Of a DNA stretch of 40,513 nucleotides, positions 28,507 to 36,383 are shown one piece after another. The notes under the pieces were generated by a model. The model saw only the letters and a list, made by a program, of their open reading frames with translations. It was not told the origin of the DNA and made no database searches. Made by a program: the position numbers and the translations under genes. The stretch comes from a virus, in the IMG/VR virus record IMGVR_UViG_3300004635_000002, positions 1 to 40,513 of that record. One strand, written 5' to 3'. The first letter of the stretch is position 1. Each line of letters starts with the position of its first letter.

Positions 28507-30606
28507 CGACATCTGTCCTTGTCCGCCCAGTCCCGATAGTATCTGAGCCACGAAATCGTTGGACATAGACTCCTTCTGAGCATCCATCTTCTCGACATCT
28601 TCTTCTTGTTGCTGCTCTATCTCAAGAGATCTAAGGTCGTTCATTTTAAGATGAGCTTCTAGCTCTCCATATTTCTGGATGACACTCATAAGCTTCTCTA
28701 AAGCCTCTGCTTTGGCCTTCATAGACATTGCTCTGTTGTGTGTGATCTCGCTGAGTCTCTCTTCATAGAGCCCTAGGTCACTTTGCGCCCTACCATGGCG
28801 CTCACGAGCCGTCGCCAGGTTCGACATAGCCTTTGAGTAAAGCTCTTTGAGCTTAGCTTCTGCGATTGCGCCTTCAACCGCTTGTGCATGGCTTTGTGCT
28901 TGCTCTGCACCCTGTTCTTGCGCCTGTAGGAATTCAAGTGCCTCCTTCTTGCCAGATAGGTTCATGTCTTTTATGACAAAGCTAGGTGGGAACACCTCTC
29001 TGCCAAACATCTGGTTAATGTCTAGCATCTGCTGGGCCTGCATAGATCTCTGCGTCGGGGTGTTTATGCCCTCTTCAACGATAGTCTGGAACTTGGAGAA
29101 TACTCCAGAGAAAAAGAAAGGCGTAGGCTCCTCGCCTATGATGAGTCCAACCTTAGAGGCATTCCAATTGTTCTGCACGACGGCCAGAAGTTTCTCTCCT
29201 AGAAGCTTTAGAGAGTAGTCCCATTGATCGAAGTACTTCTGAAGCACCATGAGGTTTGCGGCTTGCTTGAGAAGCACGGTGAGGCTTGAGGCTTGTTTAT
29301 CATCTTGCGCTGACCAATTTTCTATATCGACACCAGATGTAGACCAGAGGAGCTGTTTTAGCTGCTCGGCAAGGGCTAGATCTGATTCTGGCACGGCAGA
29401 TGGGACGATCTTCTCAACGTCCGTCATCTCATATCCTTCGTTAACGATAATGTCCCAGCCCTGACCAGACTTCTTGAGATTGTCTTCGTTGGCGACGGCT
29501 CCCACTTTGCGCTTCCAACCAGCATTGATCGTCGCTTCAGAGATGTCGTGATTTATTATGATGCGGCGATTCATGAGGAACTGGCTCGAGCGCATGGTGT
29601 TCACGAGAGATCTACAGCGTAGGTCGTAGTAGTTCTGGTGAGGTTCATAATTCCAAAACACGGGCACCATCGGGCACGTTTCGAAGCCTAGCGGGTTATC
29701 ACCTTGAAACATCAGCTGATCGTTTAGAATGGTTGCCAGCTTCCAGCAAGGCTTTTCAATCTCTACAACCTCTAGATCTGGGATGTTGTAGAGGACCTCA
29801 TCTAGATTGGTATGCTTCTCAGAGTATTCGAAGAATTGCTCGCGCTGCTTTGAGTAGAGCATCTTTTTCTTTCGCTTCCATTTGTACCAAACATAGCTCA
29901 ACACCATAAGGTCATTGCGCGCCATGTTGTAGTTCTCGGGGAGGAAATAGAATGAGCCGTAGCGCTGAGGAGATCCTGCCATGGGAGCGATGTTTTGCAG
30001 CTTGTCGGGGAATCTATCTTCAGCCTCTTTCTTGGAGATGTACTCTTGACACCAGATAAATTGGCAGTCGCTCATGTCGGGGTTTCTGAAGTAAGGATCG
30101 ACTAGGAACGAGTTATATTCCCAGATCTTAACCTTCAGGCTACCTTGGGCTGGATCGTCGCCAGAATAGTCTAAATAGGGCTGCATTAGCACCATACCAG
30201 AGATAGCGGCTAGCTCGCAGGCTTTGGAGTACTGCTCGTTGATGCCCTCCTTGTTGCAGGTGTGCATGATAACGCGCGTCAGCTGGTCGGCTGTCTGAGG
30301 ATCTGCTCCCTCTGTCGGAATGTAATTGATAGATTTTCTATGCTGTCGCTGGTAGCCTGTGATCATATTGACAGGCTGCTGAATCAAGTTGAAATAGAAT
30401 TGCTGGTATGAAGAAGTAGGAGCGAAGTTGAAATAACGGTTAATGAAGGTTTGTGAGCCTGCATAAAACAATGTGTCGATATTAGACTGGTTCCATCTAG
30501 CTTGTTCTATAGGCTGAAACTTACTGTATAAGTTATCTAACCACTGCCTAACATTAATCTGGTTAGGTTCCAGCGCATTATTCCAAGGCGGGTAGTAGAA
30601 GCTCAT
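28501..30606 (-). CDS. Portal protein (P22-like)
   Basis: The protein has 701 residues. It begins with a helical clip/stem region (NVRQWLDNLYSKFQPIEQAR) and has FNLIQQPVNMITGYQRQHRK and EYNSFLVDPYFRNPDMSDCQ, which are typical of P22-type portal proteins. The C-terminal 150 residues are a long helical barrel (EQGAEQAQSHAQAVEGAIAE, then SKAMSNLATAR). The dodecameric portal is the vertex channel that receives terminase and packaged DNA. The start is set by GGAGGGG directly upstream and by a hairpin abutting it (30615-30639). Length is normal for the family. Confidence 0.92.
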   Translation of the reverse strand: MSFYYPPWNNALEPNQINVRQWLDNLYSKFQPIEQARWNQSNIDTLFYAGSQTFINRYFNFAPTSSYQQFYFNLIQQPVNMITGYQRQHRKSINYIPTEGADPQTADQLTRVIMHTCNKEGINEQYSKACELAAISGMVLMQPYLDYSGDDPAQGSLKVKIWEYNSFLVDPYFRNPDMSDCQFIWCQEYISKKEAEDRFPDKLQNIAPMAGSPQRYGSFYFLPENYNMARNDLMVLSYVWYKWKRKKKMLYSKQREQFFEYSEKHTNLDEVLYNIPDLEVVEIEKPCWKLATILNDQLMFQGDNPLGFETCPMVPVFWNYEPHQNYYDLRCRSLVNTMRSSQFLMNRRIIINHDISEATINAGWKRKVGAVANEDNLKKSGQGWDIIVNEGYEMTDVEKIVPSAVPESDLALAEQLKQLLWSTSGVDIENWSAQDDKQASSLTVLLKQAANLMVLQKYFDQWDYSLKLLGEKLLAVVQNNWNASKVGLIIGEEPTPFFFSGVFSKFQTIVEEGINTPTQRSMQAQQMLDINQMFGREVFPPSFVIKDMNLSGKKEALEFLQAQEQGAEQAQSHAQAVEGAIAEAKLKELYSKAMSNLATARERHGRAQSDLGLYEERLSEITHNRAMSMKAKAEALEKLMSVIQKYGELEAHLKMNDLRSLEIEQQQEEDVEKMDAQKESMSNDFVAQILSGLGGQGQMSA

Positions 30607-30614
30607 GCCCCTCC

Positions 30615-30639
30615 AGTTGTAAATTATTACTTTACAACT
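30615..30639 (-). promoter_or_regulatory. Perfect hairpin abutting the portal ribosome binding site
   Basis: AGTTGTAAA and TTTACAACT (nine exact pairs, 7-base loop) end one base before the GGAGGGG of the portal gene. In the mRNA this could limit or protect translation initiation, or bind a coat or portal regulator as in other phages. It could also be a DNA operator. Seen directly; role inferred. Confidence 0.55.
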
Positions 30640-30677
30640 TTATACCCAGAATCCCTCAAAAACTCAATATAGACTTG

Positions 30678-30728
30678 ACCCCTTATGTAGGGAGTCAGCG
30701 TAGGGAGTGAACCCCTTATGTAGGGAGT
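30678..30728. repeat. Direct repeats upstream of the portal gene
   Basis: ACCCCTTATGTAGGGAGT occurs at 30678-30695 and, identically, at 30711-30728 (period 33). Its right half, GTAGGGAGT, occurs a third time between them (30700-30708). Each unit has a CCC...GGG dyad. Placement in the only gap of more than 100 bp before the portal suggests a protein-binding or promoter array for the late genes. Confidence 0.55.
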
Positions 30729-30761
30729 GGATCTTGTGAAGTTAGTACATATGTCCTGCTA

Positions 30762-30995
30762 TTATAAAAACTCACTGTCACCATCCTTAGACATTGATTC
30801 GATCTCATCAAAATCCTCTGTTTTTATCGGTTCAGGGTTGAATGAAAAATAAACATGCTTTGGAACTACAATTCCGTATTCTCCCTTACCCTCAAACCAA
30901 CAATGGTTTTCGTCCTCTTTGATCAGCTTCCCGTATATCTTTTCACATTCCTGTATATCCATATCTTTACTACCTAACATCAACATTTGATTCAT
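30762..30995 (-). CDS. Hypothetical protein
   Basis: The protein has 77 residues: MNQMLMLGSKDMDIQECEKI, then a beta-rich ENHCWFEGKGEYGIVVPKH segment and an acidic tail. It overlaps the gene before it by 26 bases. No family recognised. Confidence 0.5.
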   Translation of the reverse strand: MNQMLMLGSKDMDIQECEKIYGKLIKEDENHCWFEGKGEYGIVVPKHVYFSFNPEPIKTEDFDEIESMSKDGDSEFL

Positions 30996-31215
30996 TTTGA
31001 AGTGCCTGTTTCAAAATTGATATATAATCGGGATTGTAAATAACAGGAGGGCATCTAATCATTTTCACACATGTTTTTGAAGTATCCATCGCCAAAGACC
31101 CAGGATAGTTAGGCGGTCTATAGATAAAAGTATGCACGTGTTTTTTGGGATTCTTGCGAAATATTGTAACTAACTTCTTTACCCAATTTACGGCAAATAT
31201 CAATTTTTTTCGCAT
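30970..31215 (-). CDS. Hypothetical basic protein
   Basis: The protein has 81 residues with a basic, hydrophobic start (MRKKLIFAVNWVKKLVTIFR), a Pro-rich centre (YRPPNYPGS) and MIRCPPVIYNPDYISILKQA. Function unknown. Confidence 0.45.
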   Translation of the reverse strand: MRKKLIFAVNWVKKLVTIFRKNPKKHVHTFIYRPPNYPGSLAMDTSKTCVKMIRCPPVIYNPDYISILKQALQNESNVDVR

Positions 31216-31230
31216 TTAAGTACTCAATCT

Positions 31231-31458
31231 TTAAGAAATAGGATCTATCTTTTCCCAAACTTCTCTGTATTCACAATTTAAGTCATCGATAAGGCGATCT
31301 ATAAGAACGAAATAAGAGATAGATGATTTATCATCGAATAGATTTGCAGACCTATGGATTTGCCCGATTGACCTTAATGAATCTCTAGAGGTCGATCTAA
31401 CTTCAAACTCTTCTTGAGTCATCTTAGTCATAAAATATTCTACTGAATTCTTATCCAT
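31231..31458 (-). CDS. Hypothetical protein
   Basis: The protein has 75 residues and is charged and helical, with a SISYFVLIDRLIDDLNCEY segment. It starts three bases after the stop of the membrane gene 31462-31719. No family recognised. Confidence 0.5.
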   Translation of the reverse strand: MDKNSVEYFMTKMTQEEFEVRSTSRDSLRSIGQIHRSANLFDDKSSISYFVLIDRLIDDLNCEYREVWEKIDPIS

Positions 31459-31461
31459 TCC

Positions 31462-31719
31462 TCACCCCTTCCTATTCCCAGGAGGATTCCTTCCCCATCT
31501 TCTAAACCCATACACAGCAATGCCAATGCTAATCAGACAAGACACGCCCTGCGAAATCAGCCCTCTGTTTATATCCATATAAAACCAGTAAGACAAACAG
31601 CACATATCTATGATAAAGCAAATGCGATTGCCTCTAGCATTGAGAAGCTTGCCTCCTTTTCCTAGGATCAGAAAGCACGCATCGATAATGTTAGCAGTGA
31701 GTCCAAATAGGTTCATCAA
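31462..31719 (-). CDS. Small membrane protein, PnuC-like fragment
   Basis: The protein has 85 residues and three hydrophobic segments: FGLTANIIDACFLILGKGGK, then RICFIIDMCCLSYWFYMDIN, then SCLISIGIAVYGFRRW. The order LTANI, GN..., W/Y..., then YGFRRW resembles part of PnuC-type nicotinamide riboside transporters and the short phage versions of them. Transport activity cannot be assumed for such a short protein. ATGA coupling to the upstream gene. Confidence 0.5.
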   Translation of the reverse strand: MMNLFGLTANIIDACFLILGKGGKLLNARGNRICFIIDMCCLSYWFYMDINRGLISQGVSCLISIGIAVYGFRRWGRNPPGNRKG

Positions 31720-32204
31720 TCCTCATCACAGTCTTCGCCTGTGCGCATTTTTTTCATTTCCTCAACAAGCCGTGTGAGATAATTCATGGATTGCTCATAC
31801 TCCTTCAACTTATCTGGGGTTGTCCTGATGATCCTTCTAATCTCTGCATTCTCTAAATCAAACGGAGTTGGATTGATTTGCTCCTTAACAGAATTGGGAG
31901 CACCAGGAATAGAAAAAAATGGGTTAGATCCTTGCTCGGGATATGTTTTTTTGTCGCTTCTAGGAACACGAGTATAAAGCCAGTCGACCCTGTCTTCTAA
32001 CCAATACATCCTCTTCTGCAGGCTTTCGTTGATCTCATCTTGACTTTCCATCGCGACCCATCCTTGATTTATACATTCTTCTCTCATCAATCTGATCATT
32101 TCACGATAATCCCTGAGTTTTTGTAGCTCAGACCAATCGTAAAACTCTTTCATCTCATCATCTGGTTTCATCTGAAAGCTCACTCCATTATCTTCAAGGT
32201 CCAT
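31716..32204 (-). CDS. Hypothetical helical protein
   Basis: The protein has 162 residues from ATG 32204, which has AGAGGA upstream and lies one base past the previous stop; the longer frame to 32306 overlaps that gene by 100 bases. It is mostly helical and charged, with a LQKRMYWLEDRVDWLYTRVP coiled segment near the middle and a Lys/Glu-rich end. Function unknown. Confidence 0.6.
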   Translation of the reverse strand: MDLEDNGVSFQMKPDDEMKEFYDWSELQKLRDYREMIRLMREECINQGWVAMESQDEINESLQKRMYWLEDRVDWLYTRVPRSDKKTYPEQGSNPFFSIPGAPNSVKEQINPTPFDLENAEIRRIIRTTPDKLKEYEQSMNYLTRLVEEMKKMRTGEDCDED

Positions 32205-32205
32205 C

Positions 32206-32523
32206 TCAATTCCTCTCGAAAACCCGTCGCCATTTAACCACAGTGGCATTCTTAAGCTTTCTACCATACCAGCCATTGCCCGTCCACCATCCCATGCTTC
32301 GATCATCGCTATCTGTTGCTAGCTCGCATATGTCGTAGGGAGTCGGGAGAATGCGAAGATCGACAACCCAGCCTTTTATGTCGGTGGGAACCGTCGAATA
32401 GGTGAGCAGCACAAGACCCCTAAGAGCTTTCTTGCTTTGGAGAAACTCTGGATGCTCTCTCACGCCTAGCATCTTGGCTTCTTCCTTCTCGATGTAGATG
32501 GGTATGGTGAAGTGCTTAACCAT
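32206..32523 (-). CDS. Hypothetical protein with W-rich C-terminus
   Basis: The protein has 105 residues. The N-terminus (HFTIPIYIEKEEAKMLGVRE) suggests a beta-start. The end MGWWTGNGWYGRKLKNATVV, then KWRRVFE, is a tryptophan-rich module similar in style to DUF551 endings. The function is unknown. The start overlaps the zinc-finger gene by eight bases. Confidence 0.55.
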   Translation of the reverse strand: MVKHFTIPIYIEKEEAKMLGVREHPEFLQSKKALRGLVLLTYSTVPTDIKGWVVDLRILPTPYDICELATDSDDRSMGWWTGNGWYGRKLKNATVVKWRRVFERN

Positions 32524-32728
32524 TTTTCCTGCGTCTACTTGCCGATATGCTAGCTAGAAACCAGCTGGATCTATCCACATCGTAGCTGCGAATGCGTCCC
32601 GCCTCGCTCTTTTTAAACTTAGCCCGCATGCAAGTTTTGCAGACCTTTTCGTAGTGATCTATGCGGAATTTGAACTCGAAGCGAGACTTGGTCTCTTTGC
32701 AGTGGGTGCATGTGATATCGAGAAGCAT
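32516..32728 (-). CDS. Small zinc-ribbon protein
   Basis: The protein has 70 residues. CTHC (residues 7-10) and CKTC (30-33) are spaced as in a zinc ribbon, with an aromatic-rich FEFKFRIDHYEKV between and a basic C-terminal tail (KFKKSEAGRIRS, then ASRRRKNG). This suggests nucleic-acid binding, possibly a small HNH-type or transcription-modulating relative, but no catalytic motif is seen. Confidence 0.6.
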   Translation of the reverse strand: MLLDITCTHCKETKSRFEFKFRIDHYEKVCKTCMRAKFKKSEAGRIRSYDVDRSSWFLASISASRRRKNG

Positions 32729-32740
32729 TCTGAACCCATC

Positions 32741-33100
32741 TTATAAAAGCTTATCCAACAAATAAACCTTAGGAACAATTATAGCTTTCATCATATTAGT
32801 AAAATCTAATATGAACGAAATAAATAATACAAAACAAGCGATTCCTCCAAGGGCCATCTTCCCTTCGCCGTGCGTATCAAATATACAGTTCCTCTTACAT
32901 TTTTCATTGTATCCTTTCATGAATAGGGATCCAAATACCACGATACCTATAAGAACGCATAAGCAACAAATAGCATTGCCCCAAATTCCCCAGAAAATGA
33001 TGTCTTTATATAAATCTGGAGCTTGTTCCAGCACAAAATCGCCAGTTCTTTTGATGTATTCAGATAGCTGATCAGCTAGCTTGTCGGTTGATGCTGTCAT
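32741..33100 (-). CDS. Two-helix membrane protein, possible holin
   Basis: The protein has 119 residues. Hydrophobic helices lie at about 34-60 (IIFWGIWGNAICCLCVLIGI) and 82-106 (ALGGIACFVLFISFILDFTN), joined by a basic loop. AGGA precedes the ATG. The size and two-helix plan allow a holin, but no lysis cassette or endolysin is recognised beside it, so a simple envelope protein is equally possible. Confidence 0.55.
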   Translation of the reverse strand: MTASTDKLADQLSEYIKRTGDFVLEQAPDLYKDIIFWGIWGNAICCLCVLIGIVVFGSLFMKGYNEKCKRNCIFDTHGEGKMALGGIACFVLFISFILDFTNMMKAIIVPKVYLLDKLL

Positions 33101-33224
33101 AAATCCTGTTTTTCCTTTTTTCTTGACAAACCTTCAAAACCTGATATGCTCTCGCCAGCTTGCTGCTAATCGAGCCCGAGGTACGAGGATCAGCGAGATT
33201 CAGCCGACAGCGGGACGAGTGATC

Positions 33225-33449
33225 TTAAGACTTAGTCGAGCTGTAGGTCTTGTTGTCAAACTCAAGTCTCGCAGAAAGATCTCCGCAATACTCGCGCAGC
33301 AGGTGCACAGCGCCCCTCACGGAATAGAACTTCGATTCAAGTTCATCACGAGCGGCAAGGGCTATATCTAGCTGTTTGCTGAGATGCTCGATCTGCTCTT
33401 CAAGGCATTCTATCTTCATCTCTAGCTGTTTTGTATAAGGCTCTGTCAT
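33225..33449 (-). CDS. Short coiled-coil protein after terL
   Basis: The protein has 74 residues from the ATG that overlaps the terL stop (ATGA), with GGAG six bases upstream. LEMKIECLEEQIEHLSKQLD is a continuous heptad-like coil. It is translated coupled to terL. No family recognised. The 124-bp gap between its stop and 33100 holds nothing I can identify. Confidence 0.6.
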   Translation of the reverse strand: MTEPYTKQLEMKIECLEEQIEHLSKQLDIALAARDELESKFYSVRGAVHLLREYCGDLSARLEFDNKTYSSTKS

Positions 33450-34720
33450 CCCATTCTCCATTGTCCCCTATTAACCCCATCCCAGCCCTGCTGCTTCATA
33501 GGATTCTGATAAGCCGAAACCTTGTGCGTAGCTACCGCGTATCTTAAGGCATCTATCGCGTGGTCCGCATGCTTTAGAGGTGCATCTTCTCCAAGCTTTG
33601 CCTTCTTAGGATCCCACACATAGCCCTCGATCTCTCTGATCAAGTGCTTGCATTTAGGATCTATTGTCAGCACACCCTTCTGCATAAGAGAGCACATAGT
33701 CTCAATGCCCTCTAGAACCTCGTTATTTGCGTTTGTGACGTGTATTCCCTTCTTAACAAGATCTAGCCTCAATGCAGCTGCGCTGGGGTCTAAATAGACC
33801 GACTTTACGCCATAGGGATTTAAAAATCTGGATATATCTTCAGCAAATTCGGAGACTGTCTTCTGCCTATGAGTCTTTGTCGGGTCCCAATAGTACTCAT
33901 CTATCACGAAGATGCGCTTACCCACCTGATTAGCGACACCTGTGTTGACTCCAATCAGAACGCAAGCAGTCGGGTTGTGAGTGCCGTGGTCAATGCCTGC
34001 TATGAAATACTCAGCAGCGGGAGGCCTTTCTGTTGTGTGTAGAGCCTTATCGAAAAAGTCGAAGATAGCGCCCTCGGCAAGGCACCAGATACCGAGGTAA
34101 TAACGCTTGTAGAATAGGCCAGTGTTGGTACGCCTTAGATCTTCTTTGTAAGACTCGGAGATGTATGGGTTATCATCTATCGTGAAGTGCATAGAGTAGT
34201 AGAGAGGATCGCCCTCTTCTGCAAGCTCTATCCATCTGTGTATGGGATGGCCTGGATGCCTTGGGTTCATAGAGGCAAATAGCTTCGAATGATCACGCGA
34301 GAGGCGCGTCTTTATCATGTTGATGACGTTGTCGGGGTAGAGCGTCATCTCGTCGCAGTACACTAGATCTAGCGTGATGCCCTGAATTTGCCCTAGAGCG
34401 CCCTCATCTCCTGCTCCTATGCATTTGATGGTCTTGGTGCCTATGTAAAGCTCGTGGTTGCCTTTAGACCATGTACAAAACGGTCTGAAGATGCGCAGCT
34501 CCTCAGAATTTAGAAGAAGCGAAATGACGTTATTGTATATGGTTCCCTGGCTATAGCCTACGATTGCAATAGACTCGCCAGGGCACTCTATCACGGCCTT
34601 AACGAAGCGAAATAGGGTACATACTGTCTTGCCAGAGCGGATAGCGCCGTGTGCTAGATTGAACTTGGCATTGCTATACTTTATAAACTCAACTTGCTTA
34701 GGAGAAAAGGGGTCAACCAT
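33446..34720 (-). CDS. terL: Terminase large subunit
   Basis: The protein has 424 residues from ATG 34720, or 455 from 34813. The start MVDPFSPKQVEFIKYSNAKF is the usual TerL opening, so I chose it, although neither start has a clear ribosome binding site. The ATPase has Walker A GAIRSGKT near residue 25, Walker B LDLVYCDEM, and the coupling segment LFASMNPRHPGHP. The nuclease has GIDHGTHNPTACVLIG, VYLDPSAAA and a final LKHADHAIDALRYA. It packages DNA with TerS into the portal. The start ATG overlaps the divergent gene 34719-35138 in a shared CATG. Confidence 0.95.
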   Translation of the reverse strand: MVDPFSPKQVEFIKYSNAKFNLAHGAIRSGKTVCTLFRFVKAVIECPGESIAIVGYSQGTIYNNVISLLLNSEELRIFRPFCTWSKGNHELYIGTKTIKCIGAGDEGALGQIQGITLDLVYCDEMTLYPDNVINMIKTRLSRDHSKLFASMNPRHPGHPIHRWIELAEEGDPLYYSMHFTIDDNPYISESYKEDLRRTNTGLFYKRYYLGIWCLAEGAIFDFFDKALHTTERPPAAEYFIAGIDHGTHNPTACVLIGVNTGVANQVGKRIFVIDEYYWDPTKTHRQKTVSEFAEDISRFLNPYGVKSVYLDPSAAALRLDLVKKGIHVTNANNEVLEGIETMCSLMQKGVLTIDPKCKHLIREIEGYVWDPKKAKLGEDAPLKHADHAIDALRYAVATHKVSAYQNPMKQQGWDGVNRGQWRMG

Positions 34721-35138
34721 GAGAAACCGAGCTAAGTGTAAATTGTGTGGAGATATCATAGAGTCGTTCCATAGACACGATTTCGTTAGATGTTCGTGCA
34801 AGGAAATAGCCATAGATGGCGGACAAGACTACCATCGCTGCATGGCTACTGAATGGGAGAACTTTCTGAGGATCGATGATGAAGGGAATGAAGTGATTCC
34901 CAAGATTGTAGAAAAGGAAGATCAGGAGAAAAGCATAGAGCCAGACAAGGGAGAAAAGATCGTAGCTAAAGATGCGTTTCCTAAAGTCGAGGAAAGCAGC
35001 GGACCTATTGTACTGCTCGATGAGATGATCGCTAGATACGAGAGGTTGCCTGGGGATGTGCAGATGCTACCTATCAATCACTATGACTATTTGAGTCTTT
35101 TGTATCTTTTGAAGGCAATGCAGATTCAAAAGCCTTAG
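34719..35138 (+). CDS. DUF7695-like cysteine-rich phage protein
   Basis: The protein has 139 residues from ATG 34719, with AGGAGAAAAGG upstream. MRNRAKCKLCGDIIESFHRH, then DFVRCSCKEIAIDGGQDY, is a widespread phage zinc-binding start (CxxC ... CxC). The C-terminal part PINHYDYLSLLYLLKAM is a second conserved block. It is the only plus-strand gene between terS and terL, divergent from terL with shared start bases and convergent on terS (65-base overlap). Function unknown. Confidence 0.75.
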   Translation: MRNRAKCKLCGDIIESFHRHDFVRCSCKEIAIDGGQDYHRCMATEWENFLRIDDEGNEVIPKIVEKEDQEKSIEPDKGEKIVAKDAFPKVEESSGPIVLLDEMIARYERLPGDVQMLPINHYDYLSLLYLLKAMQIQKP

Positions 35139-35547
35139 CGAAAAAGCCTGCAAGCTGCTCCATCTGAGATGAGTCGGCTTTATTTTTCTGCTGATCTTTA
35201 TCCCATCCATACATGTTGCGCATGATAAGAGCGTATGTCTGAGGCGATGGATTGCCTTTGATTTCACCATCAGAAAGTTTAACACCTTTAGTAAACCATT
35301 TCTTATAGCCTGCAATTAAAGCGTAACTCTTCAAGTGAGTCTGAAATTCCGATGTATATTGGTCATTAATATAAGATAGCATTGTGCGCCAGCAGCAATG
35401 ATGATCTCCATTAAGATAATACCAAGCTTCGATAGGAAACCCATCAGATAAATGCGAACAGAAATCTAGAAATGCCTTCTTCCTTTCATCAGGGCATCTT
35501 ATTCCGACTGCATGCCTATTGCCTGGGGGACCGCCTACGCCGACCAT
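35074..35547 (-). CDS. terS: Terminase small subunit (probable)
   Basis: The protein has 157 residues. The Gly/Pro-rich start MVGVGGPPGNRHAVG, helical middle, NPSPQTYALIMRNMYGWDKD and an acidic C-terminal tail fit TerS proteins that recognise packaging DNA. Directly upstream of terL on the same strand. The start overlaps the preceding stop (TAATG). Moderate confidence because TerS families diverge strongly. Confidence 0.7.
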   Translation of the reverse strand: MVGVGGPPGNRHAVGIRCPDERKKAFLDFCSHLSDGFPIEAWYYLNGDHHCCWRTMLSYINDQYTSEFQTHLKSYALIAGYKKWFTKGVKLSDGEIKGNPSPQTYALIMRNMYGWDKDQQKNKADSSQMEQLAGFFAKAFESALPSKDTKDSNSHSD

Positions 35548-35675
35548 TATTTTTTGTGGTGTTTTTTGTGTTTTTCTTCTTTGTGATGCTCTTTCTTGGT
35601 CTCATGCATCATCTTATGTTTGCCGTCTTTCATCTTATGCATTTCTTCTTTTTCATGCATTTTATGTTTAGCCAT
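35547..35675 (-). CDS. 42-residue His/Lys/Met-rich micro-protein
   Basis: MAKHKMHEKEEMHKMKDGKH, then a tail rich in HH and KK. It has 10 His, 15 Lys and 6 Met in 42 residues and no residue suggesting a hydrophobic core. GGAG lies seven bases before the ATG, and the stop overlaps the terS start by one base, so it is very probably translated. The composition suggests metal or nucleic-acid binding. No family recognised. Confidence 0.65.
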   Translation of the reverse strand: MAKHKMHEKEEMHKMKDGKHKMMHETKKEHHKEEKHKKHHKK

Positions 35676-35677
35676 TG

Positions 35678-35866
35678 TTATCTCCAAACCATTTTCGTTT
35701 TGATCGTAACGTCTTCAACATCTTTGCCGAATTCGTCTATAGTTTTTCTCACTAAGTCTTTAAGAAAGGCATTGTCTACATCCATCACTACAGGATCATA
35801 GACCAGATGTTTAGAGACAAGAGCCTTTTCATCGTTTGATGCTTTGATGCTTATTTCGACTGGCAT
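35678..35866 (-). CDS. Hypothetical protein
   Basis: The protein has 62 residues. MPVEISIKASNDEKALVSKH, then VDNAFLKDLVRKTIDEFGKD, suggests a small alpha/beta fold. AGGGA precedes the start, and the gene overlaps the end of 35851-36018 by 16 bases. Function unknown. Confidence 0.55.
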   Translation of the reverse strand: MPVEISIKASNDEKALVSKHLVYDPVVMDVDNAFLKDLVRKTIDEFGKDVEDVTIKTKMVWR

Positions 35867-36018
35867 TTTCCCTGCATTTTTTTGTATTTGGCTATGATGG
35901 GATCTCTAACGTGCTCGTCGTAGTTGGCGAGTTTGGTGGTGGCGGTCTTGGCCCGTTGAACCAGTCCCACAGCCTTTTTAAGAGGCTTGCCAATCTGAGA
36001 GCGCATTTTTTTATCCAT
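35851..36018 (-). CDS. Small basic protein
   Basis: The protein has 55 residues from ATG 36018 (MDKKMRSQIGKPLKKAVGLV, then QRAKTATTKLAN). A longer frame to 36063 is less likely. It is Lys/Arg-rich throughout, which suggests DNA or RNA binding. No family recognised. Confidence 0.5.
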   Translation of the reverse strand: MDKKMRSQIGKPLKKAVGLVQRAKTATTKLANYDEHVRDPIIAKYKKMQGKCQSK

Positions 36019-36074
36019 GACATAAATTCCAAATATTGACTTGTCATGAGTAAAGCATATCAAGGTTTTTTTTG

Positions 36075-36245
36075 TTAAGTCCCAAAAAGTTGAAGTTGCT
36101 GCAATTTGGCTTTTTTCGTGATTTTCTGAGCTGGGAAAAGATTATCTTTTATCTCTTTAAGCTTAGCCAGGTTGTATTGGAAAGCGAGGATTTGCCTTTC
36201 TAATCGGCAGATTTTCTGAGCGAGGTAATATTCTGTGTCGTGCAT
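36075..36245 (-). CDS. Small helical protein
   Basis: The protein has 56 residues, shorter than typical cut-offs. AGGAGA lies five bases before the ATG. MHDTEYYLAQKICRLERQIL, then AFQYNLAKLKEIKDNLF, forms a coiled-coil-like helix with a basic end (KKAKLQQLQLFGT). The stretch 36246-36383 upstream has no gene and no clear promoter boxes. Confidence 0.6.
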   Translation of the reverse strand: MHDTEYYLAQKICRLERQILAFQYNLAKLKEIKDNLFPAQKITKKAKLQQLQLFGT

Positions 36246-36383
36246 GTGGATCTCCTGTGAAATGAAAATACACGCTGGGATGCATTTACCAAAATCATAG
36301 GAGAAAATTTAATCTGAGGATTTGGCTATTTATCCATCGATACTCAGCCAGATGTAACGTTTTTGAGTACATTTGGCGACTTA

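Noticed and set aside
33081-33371. 96-residue plus-strand frame
   Set aside because: It mostly lies opposite the coiled-coil gene 33225-33449 and has no start signal or recognisable content.
35472-35801. 109-residue plus-strand frame
   Set aside because: It is the antisense shadow of the His/Lys-rich micro-gene and terS start, giving an artificial Phe/His-rich sequence.
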